From NCBI GenBank assembly GCA_964034945.1, contig OZ035960.1, positions 34,464,368 through 34,528,367 on the forward strand: 64,000 nucleotides of DNA, written 5' to 3'. Position numbers and translations under genes: made by a program. Under the pieces are notes generated by a model. That model searched no databases and was not told where the DNA came from. It saw only the letters and a program-made list of their open reading frames with translations. Shown piece after piece: positions 25,509 through 35,244 of this stretch. Source of the DNA: Chrysopilus asiliformis. Its lineage: Eukaryota > Arthropoda > Insecta > Diptera > Rhagionidae. The stretch's first letter is position 1; the number at the start of each line of letters is the position of its first letter.

Positions 25509-26303
25509 CACTCAGAAAAATGTCCAGGTCAACTTTTTGTCAGGTTAACTCTGACCGCTAGCTGGCTAATGCCCTAAACACATGTGCAGATTTTCTGCAT
25601 GCAGCGCTGCTTGCATATCTGCAGCTAAAACACATGAGCAGATTTTCTTGACATTTCATCACATCGGCTGCTGTCAATAATGGAAGAAGAATCGTTCGAA
25701 ATAATTAATTTTTATATGACAAAAAAGTAAACATTACAAAAACATATATTTGAGGGAGAAAAAATTTGAAGAAACTGCAGGCAAATTAAACTGAGAAAAC
25801 TGAGACTCGTTCTTTGCCAAAAATCGTTCTTACAAAGTGTCAAACTTTCCTTTTCCACTGTATACGAATCTAGTCCATAGTCTCTTTGCTAACAGGCGAT
25901 TTTGCCAAACACCAAAAAAGAATCCTCGGTTGGCATCACTATTTCTGCGCAGAGAAAGTTGAATTTGAGACACCATGCAGCTCTGCGCTGCATGCAGAAT
26001 TTACGTGTGTTCCACTTCATATAAACGTGTGTATTCAAATTCCGCTGCATGCAGAATTCTGCACATGTGTTTAGGGCATTACAGAGGTTTCCATTACATG
26101 ACATTACATCCTCAAAATGCCTATCTAAGGTCAACTCGTGCAGCTCCCAATGCCCTACTTCACCTGCTGGTGGCTTAATTTCAGAATTTCTCCGACCACA
26201 GGTCAACACAGTTTTACTTTCCCTCATGCAGGCGAACGCGCGCCTGCCCGAGGCCAATTACGCCGTATGTAGGTCGTCGAGTTAGCCTCCATTTTTCTGA
26301 GTG
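25509..26303. mobile_element. TIR element hosting a nested MITE
   Basis: The ends CACTCAGAAAAATG and CATTTTTCTGAGTG are inverted repeats flanked by TA (25507-25508 and 26304-26305). With the inner MITE (25569-26079) removed, about 280 bp of element remains. The terminus resembles that of family D (CACTCTCGAAAAA), suggesting one superfamily of TA-targeting elements. Non-coding. Confidence 0.75.
25569..26079. mobile_element. MITE with 37-bp TIRs, nested
   Basis: Long inverted repeats start ATGCCCTAAACACATGTGCA and continue through TTCTGCATGCAGCG at both ends. TA lies on each side (25567-25568 and 26080-26081). The subterminal region repeats CTGCATGCAG and ACACATGWGCAGA several times. Short frames across it on both strands follow from this palindromic structure and are not genes. 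Confidence 0.8.
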
Positions 26304-26305
26304 TA

Positions 26306-28726
26306 TGGATGGATAATGTTTTTAGTACAATTATAGTGTCGTCGCCAGAGAAATTAATTGTTGTATGTAGGTTTTTGCGAATTTTGAGTTAGGATCAGTT
26401 TCCGAGTTTTTCGGGGCTGCTCTTTAATTTGGTGTAATCCATCTTAAAGACAAAAACTAATTCTCTATTATATTTAAATTCGAAAAAATCGGTATACATA
26501 CGACGTTTAAATTCTCGATAGCTAATACGACATTTAAATTCCCAGCCGACGATATGTGGATTATGTAGCAACAGAACATCTTGAAACGTTTTTATGTTAC
26601 ATTAAATTTTAATAACGTGAGGATGTAAATATTTTCTGTTTGTGTAAAAAAAGAAATTCTGCAGGATTATTACTTCGTTTCTTGGCGTTGGCGGCTGTAA
26701 TTTTGCATTTTCCGTTTGCACTGTCATGGGAGTGGCGTATCTGTGCAAAATTTCAAGTCAATCGGATAACTGGACGTGGATCAAACTTAGATTACAAGAT
26801 TTGATCCAAACAATCAAAAAACAAATGAACCTAAATAAAAGCTTGCACAAACGGTATTAGACTTGTGGGGAAAATGGGGAAAATCGATTCAGCTGTCCAG
26901 TTTTTGGATTCGAAACCGGGTTTTTGCAAGCAGCTCCTCAAAATTCGGGAACTTGTTGCGCGGGTCTTATTAATAGCCTAACTAAAAACCTTTGAGAAAA
27001 ATAAAGTAATAGAATGCTCTTTCGAGCAGTTCGAGAATTGTAGAAAACATATTTCCGGTTTTTTATTTTATTTTATTTCGTTTTATATTATATTTTATTA
27101 TCTTTTCATTCAGGTGATCTGAAATTACATTTAGAACAAACTTCCTAGATCTTGCCAGACACATAAAATCACCATAGAATCGCCCACATATTGACACAAA
27201 CATGGAATTGCAACAAGAGATAGCATTGAATGAATAACTGACCAAAGAATTTTGAAAAAATTCGCATCCACACATTTTGCACCCTGGAATTCCTACAGAC
27301 GACAAAGAGGAACACGATGACATCAGAGATTCATTTGAGATCATAAAATAGGGTAAGACTTCATGTTGCATAACCAATCCCTATAAGATCATCATTGGAT
27401 TTGTGATTCAGATACCTAAGATAAACTTGAACATCGATGGTCTGGCAGTTGCAAATCATTTGAATGTTTAATCGGTTTCCGCATAAGAAATTCCTCTTCT
27501 TCTATCATTTCTTAGATACTACAGCAGCTTATTCTAATTCAGAATGTACTGCATTTCTTATATTATTTATAAGACAATCGAGATGCGCGGCACATCTGCA
27601 TAAGTCCGAAATGTGTTCGTGGTTTTGTTTTTAAACCGGATGATCTATTTATTAAAAATCGAAAAGTAAATTTTCTATTTATGGCGAAGGTTTTCCTCAG
27701 AAAAGTTGATCCAGTTGTGGCTAGCTAAAAGCCGTCTAACTCAGGTTGCTAAAGACGATCTAAGTTTACTCTTTTTTATATCTAACTGTTGTCCCGCATG
27801 CCTGCCCACAAACTTACCCGATTACAGGTAAATGCAGCCAGACCCACTGTGGATTCTCTATAGAGTTACGATGTATGCTTGTGGCGCAGTTTTATACTAA
27901 TGCTTGAACCACGATCGTTCTTCTACCTCATGTTGGTTAGTTGTAGATTTTTTCAGTATATATACTGATGGTCCCAATCGAAAATTGAAGTCGTCCCGAT
28001 CCGGATCAGACCAAAACGGAGTATCTTTTTCGACGCGATCGAGATCTGCATCGCGTAGTGAACTCTTAAGATTTGCACGCGCGTTCTTGTGGTCGCTGTC
28101 CGTCGTATAAAAATACCAATGTATAGAAGTATCTCTGCCAATCTATAGTTTCTGCTATAAAGTATCGCCCACACTGTCATGTAATATTGCTTGTTCGGAT
28201 TGCTGTAGAAATATATCAAGTGGTCAGTAGCGTGCCAGAGGATGTTACCATTGCTGACATTTGCGGTACACGTGAAAGAGTCTTACCAACCTGAAAAAGG
28301 CTTCTGTTGTGTAAACAGGAAATCGAAACTAAAGTTAGTCAGCCTTTTTAACAAACTACAAACAAGTAGAAAGTCGCTTACCGTTGTTACGCAAATTAAC
28401 CCAAACGATGTACGATGGAGAAGAGAAGGATGTCGAAAGGCATTAATTTTTGATTACCACCGTTGAGTTGAAGGTGTCCACAATCATTAGAGAAATTATA
28501 AAATTTAATAAACCACTTTTTCTAACTTGCAGTTGTAGATTAAATTGAATGGAATTAATGCAATGTAATTAAATCAAGATGGGTGAGCGATTTCCAAGAT
28601 TATTTTTAATTTATATTTCTCTGCAGATAATATATATATATTAGAAAATCGATATTGCTGTGTAATAACGCTAAAATAATACATTTTTTTGTAATTATGT
28701 ACTTATTTTTACTTTCCTCTTCTATA
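26306..28726. other. Non-coding stretch
   Basis: No gene was recognised. Frames up to about 100 residues (for example 27063-27377, minus) lack motifs. The GC-richer part near 27980-28110 has no repeat partner in the window. Confidence 0.4.
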
Positions 28727-28967
28727 GAAGGAAAGTATTGTATTCATGACAGAGACCGACTCGAGAACGGGGACGGATAAAACATTTCTGATCAGTACGA
28801 AATGCGTCTTAGGCAAAATTATGAGGATGAGATACCCGTGCATCTATCTGTCAGTCTGTCGGTTGTGTGTATCTTAAATAACTCGAGAACGCGTTGACCC
28901 CGCAGCTTGAAATTTTTGTAGTTTTTTATTAACTTTTGGAAAAGTAACGGCAGCTATAACGTACGTC

Positions 28968-29686
28968 TAGGGTTACCATCTTGTCGAATTGAAAAAAGAG
29001 TATTTCTTACTTTGAAAAAGAGTATTTTTATCAAATCTGAAATAAAACGTTTTTTGTAAATGTCAAAAAAAAATCAGTGTGCTTTACGGGCGTGTTCGAC
29101 TTAGGTCCTAGTGTAGCCACAAACTAATCATAAGCAGACTAACATTTTCATTAAATCCATTCTAGAACAAAATTGAATTTCAACTTCCAAAAAATAAATA
29201 CCCATAGCAGCCACTCCAGCCGTAGCAGCCATGAGCTTTTCCGCACATCTAACCTATTTCTTTCTTCTGTCCATTGACTTTCAATTAAAGAAACAAATCT
29301 TTCCTTGACAGCGTTATGAGAGAAAATTCAGAATAAAAATTGACATATTTTTAAGAGTTCATGTGTGTGTCGAACTTATATCCTTAGGGAAAAGGTATTA
29401 CCTCTTCAAGCGATTTTGTGTTCTATGCGAATATAGTTAGACAATATCACAGTCAATTACAATTCGTCTTCAAAAAACAATATATGAAAATGCCAAATCA
29501 TCAGCGAAAATTGTACTTCATTTTTTAATGTTATAAATAAGTTCAGTGAACTATTATCTTTGAATTTTTAAGTGGTTTTTCTTTATTCTATTTCTGCATC
29601 AAAAAAGAGTATTAAGAGTACTTTTTATAGTTCAGGGGTCGAAAAAGAGTACTAGTACTCTTAAAAGAGTATGGTTGGTAACCCTA
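28968..29686. mobile_element. hAT-type non-autonomous element (719 bp)
   Basis: Inverted ends TAGGGTTACCA and TGGTAACCCTA are flanked by a perfect 8-bp duplication CGTACGTC (28960-28967 and 29687-29694). Near both ends the motif AAAAAGAGTA recurs, in keeping with subterminal transposase sites. No transposase frame is visible. It lies inside repeat C. Confidence 0.85.
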
Positions 29687-29769
29687 CGTACGTCCCATAT
29701 TTTTTTATTTTTTTTTGAAAAAATACCAAATACCAACAAGAGGGGAAAAATTAATATAACAAGATTTAA

Positions 29770-30253
29770 CACTCTAACTGCCACGACAGGCTTTTTTCGA
29801 ATATTTAGTTGTCAGTCAAAAAGATACTAAGAGAAAAAAAAATTGAAACAAAATTATACCTAAATGTTATTTTATTACCATAAAATATGTGCAACTACAA
29901 AAAATCGTTGCGGTTGCAGCGAACACTTTAACACGTTGGCTACCAGCCAAAAAAACGCTTACTCCGCTAGTATACACTGGGAAAAAACGCAAAAATCATT
30001 TCTGTACTTCGTGAGTCACCAGTGAACACAAGATCAATACAGACAAAAACGAACTCCATGCTCCACAAAAAAAAACCCGTTTGTACCGCACGAGCGACTG
30101 CACTCAACCATGGAACTTGAGAAACTGACGGTAATGACAATAGTGTGTGTACACCGGTGACTCACATAGTAGCCAACGTGTTAATAATTTTCATTGTGGC
30201 CGTTGTTTACAGTTAGGTGTCAGGTCTTTTTGACTGACGTGGCAGTTAGAGTG
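29770..30253. mobile_element. piggyBac-type MITE hosting a second one
   Basis: The ends CACTCTAACTGCCACG and CGTGGCAGTTAGAGTG are inverted repeats directly flanked by TTAA (29766-29769 and 30254-30257), the target of piggyBac elements. A GTCAAAAAGA/TCTTTTTGAC pair lies further in. About 230 bp remain outside the inner element at 29932-30180. Non-coding. Confidence 0.85.
29932..30180. mobile_element. piggyBac-type MITE, nested (249 bp)
   Basis: The ends CACGTTGGCTAC and GTAGCCAACGTG are flanked by TTAA (29928-29931 and 30181-30184). It sits wholly within the TTAA-flanked element at 29770-30253. Non-coding. Confidence 0.85.
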
Positions 30254-30598
30254 TTAAAGGATATAAAATGTTCTACATTTTCAAGATATTTGTAAAAAAT
30301 AGTTTTTTGAAAATCATTCAACAACTGTACGCTTTTGTAAAAATTACATATCACCAAATTCAAAGAAAATAAATTTTCCTGCTTCCTTTTCTTCAACGGT
30401 TTTTACGTATGTTTAACTGTTCTCGAGATATTTGAAAAAATATTATTTTTTACATATATTTTCCTTAACTAAATATTACAGAGGAGAGTTTTGTATTGAT
30501 CATTACTGATATTTTTCATCTCTGACTATATGATTTTTAAATAAAAACAAATATTGAAGACTAGACAGAAATTCAAAAAAAAAACATCATGAAAACTA

Positions 30599-30808
30599 CG
30601 ATTCCCAGTGAATCTTCAAATACGAGGGCGGACTGAAGGTAATCGGCTTAGGCATGAAAATACGGCAAAACGCAATTAATTTCTCAACATAGTCTACTTT
30701 TAGGGCGATACACTTCGCCCAATGATTTTCATATTTTTTATACCATCCGAGTAATACGATTTCTCGGTAGACCTCTGTTTCAGCAATGAAGTTCTTCAAA
30801 TTTGGAAA
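30599..30808 (-). pseudogene. Mariner transposase, C-terminal fragment
   Basis: Minus-strand frame whose residues include FPNLKNFIAE, then WYKKYENHWAKCI and KVDYVEK, matching the end of mariner transposases, where a W-x-KCI block and GDYVEK-like tail are conserved. The frame reads on past DYVEK to the element end, so the usual stop was lost. Its upstream partner is at 31355-31425, across a nested insertion. It cannot make an active enzyme: most of the catalytic domain is missing. Confidence 0.75.
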
Positions 30809-30810
30809 TA

Positions 30811-31352
30811 AAGGGTCTTTTAACAAGGACATAAGAATTTTGTATTTTAATAAAAACACACCTTAAAACTTTTTTTATGATCTGGTAATGCTAAAATGTC
30901 AGTAAAGGTTTACATTTTTATCATGGTGAAGTTCACGAACGAGCAACGTTTGGAAATTATTAAAACTTACTACCGAAATTCTGAGTCGCAATCGTGTAAT
31001 CTCGAGAAATGGTCCGGTCGAATGGCCACCTCGCTCATGCGATTTAACGCCGTTGGATTTCTTTTTATAGGGTTATTTTATGTCGTTGGTTTATGCCAAC
31101 AAGCCAACAACGTTAGAGGAGCTCAGGAACAATATCGCCAACGTTCCGGCCGATATGTGTGGAAGAGTGGTGGAAAATTGGCGCCAAAGAATCAATCAGC
31201 AAACGTGCTCGCGGTGGCCATATGAACGACATCGAATTTCATACTTAAATGTAACATGTCCACTACACCTGGAATAAATTTCAGCCCGATATCTCAATTA
31301 TTCTGTGTTTTATTTAAATACAAAATTGTTATGTCCTTGTTGAAAGACCCGA
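30811..31352 (+). mobile_element. Internally deleted mariner-type element (542 bp)
   Basis: Inverted terminal repeats of about 45 bp start GGGTCTTTTAACAAGGACAT on the left and GGGTCTTTCAACAAGGACAT, reversed, on the right. TA flanks both sides (30809-30810 and 31353-31354). It carries only the two ends of a transposase gene (30923-31022 and 31023-31277). It is inserted in a mariner of a different type. Confidence 0.85.
30923..31277 (+). pseudogene. Mariner-type transposase with middle deleted
   Basis: From ATG 30923 the frame begins MVKFTNEQRLEIIKTYYRNS, the helix-turn-helix head (DUF4817-like) of a group of insect mariner-type transposases. It breaks off after about 33 residues. In another frame from 31023 the catalytic C-terminus follows: WPPRSCDLTPLDFFL, then TAG at 31068-31070 where the family has W, then GYFMSLVYANKPTTLEEL up to the stop at 31275-31277. 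PLD holds the third catalytic aspartate. The central part with the first two is missing, the halves are out of frame and there is a nonsense codon, so it is inactive. Confidence 0.8.
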
Positions 31353-31354
31353 TA

Positions 31355-31425
31355 CATAATAGTCAGAGGGGGCCAAATCTGGAGAATATGGTGGATGAGA
31401 AACAGCGCAATTCATGAAATTTTGT
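31355..31425 (-). pseudogene. Mariner transposase, catalytic-core fragment
   Basis: About 22 codons on the minus strand encode HPPYSPDLAPSDYY, the signature around the third catalytic aspartate of mariner transposases. An in-frame TGA precedes it, and no first or second catalytic aspartate was found upstream. It continues into 30808-30680 once the nested element is set aside. Confidence 0.75.
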
Positions 31426-31839
31426 CATTATGTATGATTTTTAGGCAATATAAAAAAATCGTCGTTTAAAACAAATAATATAAATTTATTGTTAATAAAA
31501 ATTGCCTTTCAATACAGTGTTTCGACTTTATCCCAAAAAAATCTCCCTGCAAACGTTTAAATACAGCTAATATACAGCTAGCAAAATAAATAAATGTAAT
31601 ATCAATTACTGTTTTTATTTTACTTGGAACGTGTTTTATTAGAGGAGAAGGTGAACGAAAAGTGAAAACTAGAGCAATTCGATCCAGATATTCTTCAAAC
31701 GTGATAGATATTTTTATATAGATTCATATATGTAAGTAAATGTAGGTATAAAATAATTGTAAAAAAAATCTGGCCGTTTGATTTCAAATGCTGTTCGCTA
31801 GCATGTAATCACCTACGTATAGGGGAGTACGCTTACATG

Positions 31840-32241
31840 TCAGATAAAATCTTGCGGACCTATAAATAATGCAAGTGCCATTAGCAAAGATAAATGATAT
31901 ACAACGATGACTATAGACAGATCTGATCCATTCGATGCCTCCACATTTAATGGCAGTAGAAAAGCCATTTCATCCACCGATTGTCGCCAACAATTCGCCA
32001 TACGCATGCATAATTTTATAATATATATACGAATATAAATTGCATAGTTATCCAAGAGGATTAAATAAATTTCCCCGATTGCCGTCCAACATAAAAATCG
32101 CATAAACTCAATTTTCTTATCACTGAAAAATTCCATGATCCTCTCGATCAATTTGCTTCTCGTACGATTTTCGGCGGTTATGTAAAAGCATTTTGTTTGC
32201 ACTGTAAGTGAAAATTCCTTTTGAGCAAAGCAGATCAACAT
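31840..32241 (-). CDS. Hypothetical frame, possible exon (unrecognised)
   Basis: A 133-codon frame with two hydrophobic stretches, around residues 48-66 and 112-128, separated by a charged segment. This could suggest membrane passes. It overlaps a 63-residue frame (32120-32311) in another phase. No domain was recognised. It could be an exon of a fast-evolving gene such as a chemoreceptor, or a chance frame; the residue composition is the only support. Confidence 0.15.
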   Translation of the reverse strand: MLICFAQKEFSLTVQTKCFYITAENRTRSKLIERIMEFFSDKKIEFMRFLCWTAIGEIYLILLDNYAIYIRIYIIKLCMRMANCWRQSVDEMAFLLPLNVEASNGSDLSIVIVVYHLSLLMALALFIGPQDFI

Positions 32242-33028
32242 GCATTGAATCCGACATATTCAGATTCAGCAATTTATCACTCAACTTCCAGGAAGCCGAC
32301 CGCATCCTCATTCTGTTAACGAAAATGACTGGAAATTACAGCATAAAAGCAGTCGACAATTTTTCTTACATGTTCGAGACAATTTCTATTAAGGTGGCCG
32401 TCTGGTCTTAGGGAGAGAAAATTCTGTTTTGAATATTCTTTTCGACGTTGAGGTTTTCTTATGAATTTGGATTTTACACTATAATTTCGTCAAGGTTTTT
32501 CTGACTGTTTTTTCGTTACAAAAGATTCGAAAACTTTTGAAAACTCGAAAGAAGTTTTATAACTTTGAATACCATGACGAGTCCCTTAAGACAAAACTCT
32601 TTTGAATGCGAGCTGCCATGTTCCCATCTGATTCAAAAGGATTCCTTTTAGCGGCTGCATTCTGCATTCTCAAAGATGTTCCAGTCGTAATCGCCGAAAG
32701 ACAAGCAATTGGACGAAATAATTCAATTAATCAAGTGAATCGATAACGACTTCGAAAATTTGCAACGGTTAACATAAATATTTTACCAACGATTATTTGT
32801 ATAGATCGCAAAAGTTAAAAGAATGGAATCCATTTTATATGGTGTGTTTTTCACTGAATTCACAACAATACGAACGGGTGTAGCGTTTATTATAACGACT
32901 TCTTGATCTTGAATTCAAATTCAACCAACGATGGCTTAAATTGTTGTGCATCTGATTGTTTGTAACCCAAGGCGCCAACTACTCGACATTTAACAAATTG
33001 GTGATTTATATAATAAATAAAATAAAAA

Positions 33029-33265
33029 TCAGCGAAATGTTTTCCTTCGTTGGGAAATATGCAAAAATCGCTCAAAGAGGAATTCGGCTACTCTAATTTG
33101 ACCGAATTGATCGCTTTTCTTTTTGGATAATTCAGCGATTTGATCTGAAAAGTGCTTTGAGTTGTCTCCGTTCGCTACGTGGAATCGATGTGGAGTGATG
33201 TGATTCCAATCATGGGTGATCGTGTGGGTTTCATTTATTCGCAATTGACCCAGTTTCAGGACCAC
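33029..33265 (-). CDS. Hypothetical frame, possible exon (unrecognised)
   Basis: A 78-codon frame that extends open upstream by another 20 or so codons before a stop. It is rich in H, N, K and Q and lacks the long I/F/K runs of random AT-rich frames. No motif or family was recognised, and no splice sites were confirmed. It might be a real exon or a chance frame. Confidence 0.15.
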   Translation of the reverse strand: MVLKLGQLRINETHTITHDWNHITPHRFHVANGDNSKHFSDQIAELSKKKSDQFGQIRVAEFLFERFLHISQRRKTFR

Positions 33266-34316
33266 TTGCGCAACCCTTTTTATGCATGGATCAAAAGACG
33301 GTATTAATTAGTCTAAGAAAGTGATGTGGAGGTACCAGTAATATGCAAATTCGACCTCCTCGAAGTCGAATCTCTCTAATGGGCTTCTATTGCAAGGCAA
33401 CTACGACGTACTGATCTACTAGAGTTGATCAGCAAAGTGGACCGAGTATTGGATGGCCGGTAGTTTTGATATTGATATCGGTCATTAGTTGTTTAACTGT
33501 GGACCATGATGTCAACGTGATCCAACGATGTCAATAATTGATGGTTCAACGTATCGACGTTTGTCTAATGAGAGCCTTCTAGTCAGTATTATTGATGTCT
33601 TTTTAGCAATAGCTGTATTGCTTCGGACTTGATCGAAGACTGTTAATTTCACTCTCAGTAACTGAAAAGGGTATATCGAGCCACATCATATCATCTAACT
33701 GGGCACACAAGATTGACGTACTTTGAAAATCAGCGCTCACCTGGTACGTTTATAGATGAACTCTATATGCATTGATAAGTCAAATGATTGAGATAAATTT
33801 TGATAGGGTGAAATAGGATTATGTGACAAATTAACTGAAATTCACTTAAGGTCTAGGTTTTTAATTTCAAAAGAAATTATATTATAATTCCTCGAAAAAC
33901 CTTGTGTGTCTGTTTATCTGTTCGTTGAAAACTCGCGCACCACTCAACTGATTTGGATGAAGCTTACAAGGGGCTCATTAGCATCAAGGACTTAGTTTCG
34001 CATAGAAATACTTTAAAATCCAGAGAAGGATGTATTTGCAGAAGTGTTACGGTTTATCCTTAATGACACTTGGATAGACCAAGGTACAATCGATCCAAGG
34101 TACGAGCCCTTCCCCTACAACTTCTTTTTAGATATTTTTGAGTCGGGCAAAAAAAAATTACACAACGTTAAAGGAAAGATTAATTTGATTTTATGTTTAT
34201 AAAAAATCGTTCCACACCACTCTCCAACATAATAGGATTCCACTCTCCAAAATACAACTGCCCTATTGCAAGCTCCCCTACAACATGGTTTCGCTCTAAA
34301 GCGCAAAACACAATTG

Positions 34317-34717
34317 CCCCGACACAATATTTACGGCGACATTTCAAATTTTAAACTCATATTACTCTATGCTTCTGTATACAATCAACTTTGTCGTCGT
34401 AAAAATTTGAATCGAATTTAACTGCTGTCGGTCAGCTCGCCAACAAAATTTCATGATTGATTTAAAATGAAATCTTATGCGGACGTCATAAAATCTAAAT
34501 TCCGTATTAGGAAATATAGTTCGTATGCTGTGTTGCTTACATTCACATTCCTGTTGTGTATGAAAACTGGTAACAAACGAATGTTATATTTGGCTCACCG
34601 TCCCATTGTCAAAATCAAATGAAAAGCAAATGTCATTTAGAACAACAAAGTGTGCGGAATTGTATGTGGAGGACAACTTTGTCGCCGTAATCTGTCGCTG
34701 TAAATGTTGTGTCGGGC
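34317..34717. mobile_element. TIR element with CCCGACACAA ends
   Basis: The left end CCCCGACACAATATTTACGG and the right end (reversed GCCCGACACAACATTTACAG) are inverted repeats of about 26 bp with few mismatches. CAATTG lies on both sides (34311-34316 and 34718-34723), a possible 6-bp duplication. An inner ACGGCGACA / GTCGCCGTAA pair repeats the theme. The superfamily is not clear. Non-coding. Confidence 0.65.
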
Positions 34718-34905
34718 CAATTGTATTCCGGCCTTAACTTATTCGGTATTTTGATGCCATATGGCAACGCAGTTAAAAATTTGAATTGTCTTATTATTTA
34801 TTTAAATTTGATTATATGTCGACCGTGTAATATTATTTGTATTAGTTTGGCGGGCTTAGCGGTCCAATTTTAGGAAATAAAACAAAAATTAATGTTCAAT
34901 TTTCC

Positions 34906-34948
34906 AGCCTGACGTTTCGAGCCTTGTTTTGGCTCATCTTCAGAGGCC
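34906..34948 (-). ncRNA. Hammerhead ribozyme motif of the Penelope-like element
   Basis: On the minus strand the core CUGAAGA is followed by a GAGCC/GGCUC helix closed by AAAACAA, then GAAAC and GUC. The bases GGCCU before the core pair with AGGCU after GUC, forming helix I. This fits the CUGANGA...GAAA...NUH hammerhead consensus with a minimal helix III, the form reported for Penelope-like elements and thought to act mostly as dimers. Predicted cleavage lies between 34911 and 34910. It would process element transcripts. Confidence 0.8.
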
Positions 34949-35088
34949 TATTTTTAATATATTTTATTAAGCACCAAAAAATAAATATTGTTTTTACAAA
35001 GGGGACTTACGTTGAACAATCATTTGAATATAATATGTTTTAACTGTCAATATTTAGCCGTAAAAACTTTGTTGAAATGTTACATTAA

Positions 35089-35113
35089 AATAAATAAATA
35101 AATAAATAAATAA
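35089..35113 (+). repeat. (AAAT)n simple repeat
   Basis: Six or so AAAT units lie between the end of the Penelope-like coding frame and its ribozyme. Confidence 0.8.
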
Positions 35114-35244
35114 CATATGAAATATACTTTAAATTGACAAGCAAATATGAAGAAAACGAAAAAAGAAAAAACGAAAAAAGGAAACAGCTGACTGTGGTAA
35201 CAGTTCAGTACAGCAACAAACAGTTTTTAATGTGATAGTATAGG

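Larger units (their letters stand above)
28727..30530 (+). repeat. Dispersed repeat family C, copy 3 (interrupted twice)
   Basis: Starts near TCTATAGAAGGAAAGTATTG and ends past AGGAGAGTTTTGTATTGATC. It matches the reverse complement of 5535-6117 in block order. It is split by an hAT-type insertion (28968-29686) and by a piggyBac-type insertion (29770-30253). About 600 bp remains when these are set aside, matching the length of copy 1. Confidence 0.6.
30621..31425 (-). mobile_element. Mariner element, truncated, with nested insertion
   Basis: The left terminus TACGAGGGCGGACTGAAGGT is of mariner type. On the minus strand, 31425-31355 encodes the end of the catalytic core (PPYSPDLAPSDYY, with the third catalytic D) and 30808-30680 encodes the C-terminal part ending in KCIALKVDYVEK, a typical mariner C-terminus. 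The two parts are separated by the insertion at 30811-31352. Setting aside that insertion and one TA joins them in a single frame. The N-terminal two thirds and the right terminus were not found. Confidence 0.8.
31426..34310. other. Stretch with no recognised gene; weak coding-like frames
   Basis: No transposon ends were found. Minus-strand frames at 33029-33265 and 31840-32241 have more balanced residue use than the surrounding frames, but neither shows a recognisable domain, and splice sites linking them were not established. A block at 33890-34080, with TGTCTGTTTATCTGTTCG and CAACTGATTTGGATGAAGCT, resembles a dispersed repeat but has no second copy here. Confidence 0.35.

Noticed and set aside
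25886..26285. Four overlapping frames of 60-120 residues on both strands
   Set aside because: They fall on a palindromic nested MITE and show no protein motif.
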